Origin: Acidobacteriota bacterium
Lineage (GTDB): Bacteria; Acidobacteriota; UBA6911; RPQK01; DATIPO01
Reading direction: 5' to 3'
NCBI GenBank assembly: GCA_028277865.1
Contig: JANQFM010000339.1
Coordinates: 1-19,994 of the forward strand
DNA: 19,994 bases
This document shows, one piece after another, positions 15,118 through 19,994 of the stretch. The position numbers and the translations under genes were made by a program. How positions within the stretch are numbered: position 1 is the first letter of the stretch; each line of letters opens with the position of its first letter. The notes beneath the pieces were generated by a model. The model made no database searches and was not told the origin of the DNA. It saw only the letters and a list, made by a program, of their open reading frames with translations.

Positions 15118-15495
15118 TTGGAGGTCCGGCTGGACAAGTGGCTGGATGTGGCATGCATCTTCAAGACCCGCTCCCAGGCCAGCCGTGCCTGCGCCCTCAA
15201 CCGGGTGCGCCTCAACGGCCAGCCCGCCAAGCCTCACCGCAAGCTCCGCCTGGGCGACCGTCTGGAAATCCAGCTCGGAGATTGGACCCGCATCCTCATC
15301 GTCCGCGAGCTGCGCGACCGATCCGTTCCCAAAGCCGTAGCCCGGACGCTTTACGAAGACCATAGCCCCGAGCGCCCTAAAATGGACCTTATCGACCGGC
15401 TGATGCGCCAGCCGGCAGCCCAACGCGAGAAAGGCAGCGGACGCCCCACCAAGCGCGAACGGCGCAGAATCGAGGATTGGGAAGGCCGCGGATAG
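15118..15495 (+). CDS. S4-domain RNA-binding protein, Hsp15-like
   Basis: About 125 aa. The S4 domain starts at once: VRLDKWLDVACIFKTRSQASRACALNRVRLNGQPAKPHRKLRLGD (about residues 2-46), the RNA-binding alpha-L motif also found in ribosomal S4 and pseudouridine synthases. The C-terminal part (LYEDHSPE..., then GRPTKRERRRIEDW) is highly basic. The layout matches Hsp15 (HslR), which in E. coli binds stalled 50S subunits carrying a nascent chain. A similar ribosome-rescue role is inferred. The start was set at TTG 15118 (AAGGAGG 5 nt upstream); GTG at 15112 overlaps the Shine-Dalgarno, and TTG at 15064 would add a non-conserved extension. Confidence 0.8.
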   Translation: MEVRLDKWLDVACIFKTRSQASRACALNRVRLNGQPAKPHRKLRLGDRLEIQLGDWTRILIVRELRDRSVPKAVARTLYEDHSPERPKMDLIDRLMRQPAAQREKGSGRPTKRERRRIEDWEGRG

Positions 15496-15535
15496 CCAGA
15501 CAGGCACCGAGGGCCTGAAAACACAAAGAAGCCCT

Positions 15536-16279
15536 TCAGCTAAAGATGTAGGCCATTCCCACCTGGATGCCGACCAGAATTACGTAGGGGATCACCACGG
15601 TAGCAATGCCCAGGCCCATCGATTTGCGCCGAGTGATCACCGTCAGCCCCAACGCGGCTAGAAAAAGGTAGTAGAAGGCAGTCAAGTCGACTGCCGCGGC
15701 CAGCGCGTACATGGCCGGCTCTTCGAAACGGTCGAACAAGAATCCAAGGTTGGTCGTCGCCGGACTCTGGATGTTCAGCTCGCTGTAGTCGTCCGTGATC
15801 ATGAGGACAGTGGCACTGAGGAGCGATGAGATGAGGAAGAAAATGAGCGAGCTGTGGGCAACCACCGAAACAGTCTGCTTATAGGTCGCCTCGGCGCCGA
15901 AAAGCATCATCAGGATCCAATAAATACCGGCGCCGGCAAAGACTCCGATCAGAGGCCCTATGACGGCGATTCCATAGAATTGGTAAGGCAACGCTCTGGA
16001 CAAGAATTCGAGCTGCTCATCGGAGATCTGCTGCTCCCTGGACTGAGGGTCCATTTCTATGATCAGTTCAGCGAACAGGTCCGGGCCGACGAGATAGAGA
16101 AGCAGGGAGAAGCCCAGCACTGCCACTGCAATTGCGAGCAGCAAAGGCAAGGCGAAAGTGGGATTGCGCCTGATCTCTTCAAAAGCCGAGCGTGGCTCGA
16201 AGATTACGGCTTGAATCTTCCAAAAGCCACCCTTGGGCGATGGCTGGGTCGGGGCTTGGGGTTCTGACTGTTCTTCCAT
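15536..16279 (-). CDS. Yip1-domain integral membrane protein
   Basis: 247 aa. A hydrophilic N-terminus rich in Gln, Pro and Glu (about 1-20) leads into FWKIQAVIFEPRSAFEEIRRNP (about 19-40), the typical entry of bacterial Yip1-family (PF04893) proteins. Five hydrophobic segments follow, with an acidic loop after the first (EMDPQSREQQISDEQLEF). Function in bacteria is unknown. The ATG at 16279 was chosen because AAGGAGG lies 8 nt upstream; the frame is open to 16342. The gene is convergent with the S4 gene (40-bp gap holding a short AGGGC/GCCCT hairpin at 15510-15535) and divergent from the winged-helix regulator, with which it shares a 229-bp upstream region. Confidence 0.8.
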   Translation of the reverse strand: MEEQSEPQAPTQPSPKGGFWKIQAVIFEPRSAFEEIRRNPTFALPLLLAIAVAVLGFSLLLYLVGPDLFAELIIEMDPQSREQQISDEQLEFLSRALPYQFYGIAVIGPLIGVFAGAGIYWILMMLFGAEATYKQTVSVVAHSSLIFFLISSLLSATVLMITDDYSELNIQSPATTNLGFLFDRFEEPAMYALAAAVDLTAFYYLFLAALGLTVITRRKSMGLGIATVVIPYVILVGIQVGMAYIFS

Positions 16280-16508
16280 GGCGGGCACCTCCTTGCTGAG
16301 CGAAATCCTATCAGGCTGAACTTCAACTCCCTGAAGTTCCAATCTGATACGCGGAGTGCCGGGTGTTTATTCCGGCCGATTTCGCCGCCACTCTTCGGGG
16401 GCCGGCAACAAGCCCAGCAAAGGGCAGGTCATGAGGTATCGGGAACCAGCCGACCGCAAATGAAGTATGATGAGAAATGGTATGGCTGATCAAACACGGG
16501 GAGATGTC
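16280..16508. other. divergent intergenic region between Yip1 and regulator genes
   Basis: 229 bp with no convincing gene. A TATGAT hexamer at 16466-16471 could be a -10 for the regulator, but I see no matching -35. No strong dyad is visible. Confidence 0.3.
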
Positions 16509-17108
16509 ATGGCAAAGGAATTGAGGATTGGCAATTGGAGAGTCCGGCCTGACTGCAACCGGCTGGTCAACCTGCGAAACGACCGAGCGGTCCGACTGGA
16601 GCCCAAGCTCATGTCGGTCCTGATGGTATTGGCTGAACGGCCGGGCCGGACGGTTCGCCGGGACGAGCTTTTTGAGACGGTGTGGGCCGATACTCATGTC
16701 GGGCAAGAGGTTTTGTGGAGAGGGATCTGTGAGTTGCGGCGCATTCTGGGCGACAATCCCAAAAGCCCCCTTTTTATCGAGACTGTCCCTCGGGTGGGCT
16801 ACCGTTTCATCGGCCCGGTGACGGCGTTTCGGCCTTCGGCGCCAATTGCTCCCTCCCTCCCCGATCGACGCTTGGGCCGGGCCTCTTCCCTGCCTTTCCA
16901 GGCGCTGGCCCGTCCTGCCGTCTTCGTCTTCGGGATGCTCTTCGGGCTGGCCATCGGCCCAATGCAGACCGGGCTTCAGGTGAGCGATTCCCCCGCTTTG
17001 GAAGCGCTTTCGCTGCCTTTGGTCTGCTGCGCCTCAAGCGGACCCGACGGCGGCCACGAGTGTGAAGGGGGTTCCGACTGCTGCACCCATGGCGACACAG
17101 CCGGATGA
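16509..17108 (+). CDS. membrane-tethered winged-helix regulator (CadC/ToxR-like) with Cys/His-rich tail
   Basis: 199 aa. The N-terminal OmpR/PhoB-type winged helix (PF00486, Trans_reg_C) spans about residues 3-102. It includes LEPKLMSVLMVLAERPGRTVRRDELFETVW, with the recognition-helix region VLWRGICELRRILGD and the wing ETVPRVGYRFIG. A linker leads to one hydrophobic segment (about 132-153, FVFGMLFGLAIG), as in CadC and ToxR, so the DNA-binding head would be cytoplasmic and the rest outside. The outer part is only about 45 residues, with no TPR or sensor domain, and ends in a tail with five Cys and two His: CC, HEC and CC-x-H. The ATG at 16509 has GGGGAG 5 nt upstream; an ATG at 16467 is in frame but weaker. 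A frameshift that replaced a longer C-terminus cannot be excluded. Confidence 0.75.
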   Translation: MAKELRIGNWRVRPDCNRLVNLRNDRAVRLEPKLMSVLMVLAERPGRTVRRDELFETVWADTHVGQEVLWRGICELRRILGDNPKSPLFIETVPRVGYRFIGPVTAFRPSAPIAPSLPDRRLGRASSLPFQALARPAVFVFGMLFGLAIGPMQTGLQVSDSPALEALSLPLVCCASSGPDGGHECEGGSDCCTHGDTAG

Positions 17109-17288
17109 GGTTTCCCAGGTTGGCACCAAGCATCAGGTCGCCAGAATCAAGCCCGGGGGATGCATGCGCTCCATCTGATCGGCAGAAGCCGGACTTTTAG
17201 GGCATCTCGGCTTCCACTTGAGAATCCCGAAAGGACAAGCACGATGCAGACTGGGGTGCCAGTTCGTCCGGAGAGCGCTTGTGTCAGC

Positions 17289-18026
17289 TTACTGGCGGTC
17301 ATAAACCTCGATGAATTCCCCTGCTTCCGGCAGCCCTGCAATCAAGCGGGCGCCGGAATTGGTGATGGCGGCGCGGGCCTGGATGAAATCTCCGAAGTCG
17401 AGTTCGATGGCCAGGATTTTGCCCACAACGATTTGGAAGGATGCCGTGCCGGAAACCTCAGACCCAGATTCCGTTCGCCCCCTGGCAGTAAGCTGCGATC
17501 CGCTGAATGTCAGAGTGCCTTCAACGATGGGTTCGCCGGCCAAGGCGCCCAATGGGATTGTCAGTAACCCAGCCGAGGTTTCGTCGCTGTTGAGGCTCCA
17601 AGTTCCTTGGAGGTTTTGCTGGGTAAGAGGGGCCTGCCCAGGCAGGGGCGGCAGATTGCCGGTGCGCTTGTCCCAGGCGGCCAACTCGCCGGTTTCCGGA
17701 TCGAAGAAGCTGAGCCTCCGGCCTCCTTGGCCGAGCGAAACCAAGAAAGGGTCGCCCCTCAAGTCGTGCAGGGTGTAGGGGAAGGCCGTAAAGCCGGCAC
17801 CTCCGTCATCGCCGCGCACAGCTAGGCTGATGGTATTCGAATCGATCAGCAATGCCCCTTCGACGATGCGGACATTGTCACCTGCATCCAGGAACTCCTG
17901 GTTGGAGGCCTCCACATTCAGATCCCAAATGCCGATCAGTTGTTCGGCGGCCAGGGGGGGCGTCGGCGTGGCGGTGACGGTGATTTGATCCGGCGGGCTG
18001 TCGAGGATGCCGTCGTTGACCACTAG
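17289..18026 (-). pseudogene. C-terminal remnant of a secreted multidomain protein, cut by the IS
   Basis: The visible frame begins in mid-domain: LVVNDGILDSPPDQITVTA is the end of a PKD/Ig-like domain, where LVVNDG normally lies deep inside the fold. After a TPTPP linker come two similar beta-rich modules of about 100 residues, each opening with an L-x-G-x-W motif (LIGIWDLNVEA and LQGTWSLNSDE) and each containing a IVEGxL segment. These look like lipocalin-type or related beta-sandwich repeats. The stop is TAA at 17289-17291. Upstream, the frame runs through CTAG directly into the IS end and stops at 18069. A GTG at 18021-18023 gives a nominal start, but there is no ribosome-binding site. 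I infer a gene interrupted by the IS; its N-terminal part should lie beyond the right window edge. Confidence 0.75.
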
Positions 18027-18044
18027 CTGGTTTCTGTTGAAAAA
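18027..18044 (+). repeat. IS left terminal inverted repeat
   Basis: CTGGTTTCTGTTGAAAAA, matching the inverted right end at 17 of 18 positions. It lies directly next to CTAG of the interrupted gene. Confidence 0.85.
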
Positions 18045-18143
18045 TAGAACTCGCTTATTTTCAATGAATTACATGAGCTGAGCCGTCGGTTTTCGACCGC
18101 AGCCCCAAAAGCTGTCAGAGGGAAATGGTAGCGTAGCAGTCAT

Positions 18144-18446
18144 ATGAATGATCGGAAGGCTTCCACAGGGGACGCACTGGAATGGGGCAAGCTCATCCGA
18201 GGGTCGCTCATCGAGCGGGGCACCCGCTGCGGGAACCCGAACTGCCGCTGCCAGACGGGGCGGCGGCACGGCCCCTACTTCTACCTGTCGGTGACGCTGG
18301 GTGTGGGAAAGACCAGGACCTATTACGTGCCCGCCGCCAAGGCCGGGCAGGTGCGCGAGGGGATCGAGGCCTACCAGCGGGCGGTGCGCCGGCTGCAGCA
18401 GCGGGCCGAGGCGAACCGGCGGGCCCTGGGGATCGGAGGGCAATGA
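18144..18446 (+). CDS. IS accessory ORF, DUF6788-like small protein
   Basis: 100 aa. The core RGTRCGNPNCRCQTG-x-x-HGPYFYL (about residues 27-48) has three Cys in a C-x4-C-x-C arrangement followed by HGP-aromatic. This is the hallmark, as I recall it, of small DUF6788 proteins often encoded beside transposases. The rest is a basic amphipathic helix (REGIEAYQRAVRRLQQRAEANRR). The Cys cluster could bind a metal ion or nucleic acid; the role in transposition is unknown. There is no good ribosome-binding site at the ATG. Its TGA overlaps the ATG of the transposase (18443-18446), so both are likely made from one transcript. Confidence 0.75.
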   Translation: MNDRKASTGDALEWGKLIRGSLIERGTRCGNPNCRCQTGRRHGPYFYLSVTLGVGKTRTYYVPAAKAGQVREGIEAYQRAVRRLQQRAEANRRALGIGGQ

Positions 18447-19852
18447 TGGTAGTCAGCGAGGATCGCCAAGGCAGCTTCCTGGAGGTGTTCGCCGACCGGG
18501 AGGTGGAGGGCATGCCGGTCGAGCTGGCCGAGATCGACCAGGCGCTGAATGAGGCGGGGCTGGCCGAGCGGGTGGCCGAGCAGATGCGCGGGCGCCGGCC
18601 CCAGAGCGCCTGCAAGGGGCGCAAGAGCCTGCCGGCGGCGATGTACCTGCGCCTTCTGGCGCTCAAGCACTTCAAGCAGTGGTCCTACCGGCAGCTGATG
18701 CAGGAGGTGAAGTGGTCGATCGGCTACCGGCGCTTCGTGGGGCTGGGGGGCATGAAGGCGCCCCATTACTCGTCGGTGGCCAAGGTCTGCGCCCTGATCG
18801 ACGGCGCAGCGGTGAAGGAGCTCAACGGCCTTGTGGTGGCCTTGGCCGTGCGGGAGAAGAAGGCCAAGGGGACGAAGCTGCGGGCGGACACCACGGTGGC
18901 GGAGACCGACATCCGCCACCCGACGGACAGCGGCCTGCTGGGCGACGGCGTGCGGGTGCTGGTGCGGGCGATGAAGAAGGTGCAGAAGCTGACAGGCAAG
19001 GTCGGGACTGCGGCGGTGGACCGGGGCCGGGCCTGCCGACGGCGGCTGGTGGAGATCGCCCGGATCAGCCGGGGGCGGGCCAAGGACCGGGCGGAGCGGC
19101 TGAAGGCGGCCTACGTGAAGCTGATGGGGATCGCCCGCGAGGTCGTCCGGCGCGCCGAGCGCTTCGTGGAGGAGATCGGCCAGGGGGTCAAGCGGGCCGG
19201 CAGCCTGATGCAGGAGGCCCATCTGGAGGCCCTGCGCGGGGAGCTTCAGGGCAAGGCGGCGCTGGTGCGCCGGGTCCTGGCCCAGACGCGGGCCCGGATC
19301 CTGGAGGGCGACACCCGCTTCCCGGGCAAGGTGCTGAGCCTGTTCGAGCCCCACACCGAGGCCATCCGCAAGGGCAAGGCGGGCAAGGCGACGGAGTTCG
19401 GCAAGCTGGTCAAGATCCAGGAGTGCGAAACGGGGCTGGTCACCGACTACTCGGTGTACGAAAAGCGGCCCGCGGACACGGCGCTGCTCCTCCCCTCGGT
19501 CGAGCGGCACACCGAGGCCTTCGGCCGGCTGCCCGACTTGGTGGCGGCCGACCAGGGGTTTTATTCCGGCGAGAACCTGCGCGCCCTGAAGAAGATGCCG
19601 ATCAAGAAGCCCTGCATCCGGCAAGCCGGCAAGGCCGGCAAGGCCCGGCGACAGGAGCGCTGGTTCCGGGAAGGCCAGAAGTGGCGCAACGGCTCGGAGG
19701 GGCGCATCAGCGTGCTGAAAAGGCGCTACGGGCTCGACCGCTGCCTGTACTCGGGCATGGGCGGGATGGAGCGCTGGGTGGGCTGGGGGGTGCTGGCCCA
19801 AAACCTGAGCCTGCTGGCCCGGCAAAGCCTAAAGAAGGCATCGGCGAAATGA
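18446..19852 (+). CDS. DDE transposase, ISNCY-like
   Basis: 468 aa catalytic protein of the IS. The N-terminal region (to about 125) includes KSLPAAMYLRLLALKHFKQWSYRQLMQEV, like the DUF772-type head of IS5/IS1182 relatives. The catalytic triad is visible: first Asp in LRADTTVAETDIRHPTDSGLL, second Asp in LVAADQGFYSGEN, and Glu in RNGSEGRISVLKRRYGLDRC. A long, basic, helical insertion (about 185-305) lies between the first two acidic residues. These signatures match transposases annotated as ISNCY family. The frame is intact, so it may be active. I chose the ATG at 18446 (GGAGG 6 nt upstream) over the adjoining 18443. Its GC content is higher than that of the neighbouring genes, which fits recent arrival from another genome background. 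Confidence 0.88.
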   Translation: MVVSEDRQGSFLEVFADREVEGMPVELAEIDQALNEAGLAERVAEQMRGRRPQSACKGRKSLPAAMYLRLLALKHFKQWSYRQLMQEVKWSIGYRRFVGLGGMKAPHYSSVAKVCALIDGAAVKELNGLVVALAVREKKAKGTKLRADTTVAETDIRHPTDSGLLGDGVRVLVRAMKKVQKLTGKVGTAAVDRGRACRRRLVEIARISRGRAKDRAERLKAAYVKLMGIAREVVRRAERFVEEIGQGVKRAGSLMQEAHLEALRGELQGKAALVRRVLAQTRARILEGDTRFPGKVLSLFEPHTEAIRKGKAGKATEFGKLVKIQECETGLVTDYSVYEKRPADTALLLPSVERHTEAFGRLPDLVAADQGFYSGENLRALKKMPIKKPCIRQAGKAGKARRQERWFREGQKWRNGSEGRISVLKRRYGLDRCLYSGMGGMERWVGWGVLAQNLSLLARQSLKKASAK

Positions 19853-19859
19853 CTCCGTC

Positions 19860-19905
19860 GGCAAAGCCAAGCAGCCTTTGCCTGGCACGGCCTCTCAGCC
19901 AGGCA
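19860..19905 (+). other. two overlapping hairpins after the transposase
   Basis: GGCAAAG (19860-19866) pairs with CTTTGCC (19876-19882), and TGCCTGGC (19879-19886) pairs with GCCAGGCA (19898-19905). Both stems are perfect and share bases 19879-19882, so only one can form at a time. There is no T-tract, so they do not look like a simple terminator. Confidence 0.5.
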
Positions 19906-19974
19906 TCCGCCCAACCTCCCGGACCCCTCGAAAGCAATCGCCCAGAGAAATCGGGCCGATCCTCCAGGAACGCT

Positions 19975-19992
19975 TTTTTCAACAGAAACTAG
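19975..19992 (-). repeat. IS right terminal inverted repeat
   Basis: Read on the minus strand it is CTAGTTTCTGTTGAAAAA. It is followed by CT at the window edge, the first half of the expected CTAG duplication. Confidence 0.8.
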
Positions 19993-19994
19993 CT

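Larger units (their letters stand above)
18027..19992 (+). mobile_element. insertion sequence with 18-bp terminal inverted repeats (ISNCY/IS5-like)
   Basis: The left end (18027-18044, CTGGTTTCTGTTGAAAAA) and the right end (19975-19992, reverse complement CTAGTTTCTGTTGAAAAA) match at 17 of 18 positions. The element is about 1966 bp and carries two ORFs overlapping by ATGA: a DUF6788-like protein and a DDE transposase. CTAG precedes the left end (18023-18026), and the window stops two bases (CT) past the right end, which fits a 4-bp CTAG target duplication. Because CTAG is palindromic and resembles the repeat end, the exact border could shift by a few bases. Confidence 0.85.

Noticed and set aside
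18371..19825. 484-codon minus-strand open frame
   Set aside because: Antisense to the transposase, whose DDE residues and ribosome-binding site are clear.

Overview
The window is a GC-rich (about 60%) chromosomal segment from a Gram-negative bacterium. The gene set fits Acidobacteriota best: tandem HAE-type RND pumps, an M1 peptidase with GGMEYP, a membrane-tethered OmpR-type winged-helix regulator, a Yip1 protein, a Rhodobacter-type lipid methyltransferase and heptanucleotide repeats between genes. That taxonomic placement is inference; no rRNA or other marker gene is present.

Layout. (a) 1-9572, minus strand, export functions. In transcription order these are a lipoprotein-type periplasmic adaptor (9572-8037), an RND permease overlapping it by ATGA (8040-4954), a second RND permease 74 bp further on (4879-1730), then an AT-rich gap holding a clear sigma70-type promoter that drives an MsbA-like ABC exporter cut by the left window edge (1383-1). 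No outer-membrane TolC-type factor is in view. (b) 9573-9871 is a divergent intergenic region dominated by a large inverted repeat with about 46-bp arms, built from degenerate heptamers. (c) 9872-13537, plus strand, is a probable operon: a phosphatidylethanolamine N-methyltransferase-like enzyme, an exported M1 metallopeptidase and a multipass membrane protein. (d) 13679-17108 holds small single genes: a secreted basic protein, an orphan ribbon-helix-helix antitoxin-like repressor (minus) with its promoter and palindrome, a DUF4440-like protein, an Hsp15-like S4 RNA-binding protein, a Yip1 membrane protein (minus) and a CadC/ToxR-like regulator with a Cys/His-rich tail. (e) 17289-18026, minus strand, is the C-terminal remnant of a secreted multidomain protein, cut by an insertion sequence that fills 18027-19992 almost exactly to the right window edge. 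The IS carries 18-bp terminal inverted repeats, an accessory DUF6788-like ORF and an ISNCY/IS5-like DDE transposase.

How the genes work together. The adaptor and two RND permeases probably form one tripartite efflux system, possibly with a heteromeric permease trimer as in MdtBC; the ABC exporter is under its own promoter. The methyltransferase and M1 peptidase are cell-envelope or housekeeping functions. Nothing here is a clearly new defence or biosynthetic system. The observations most worth following up are the IS-interrupted secreted protein, the heptamer repeats at the two noncoding junctions of the pump cluster, the orphan repressor with its operator-like palindrome, and the Cys/His-tailed membrane regulator.
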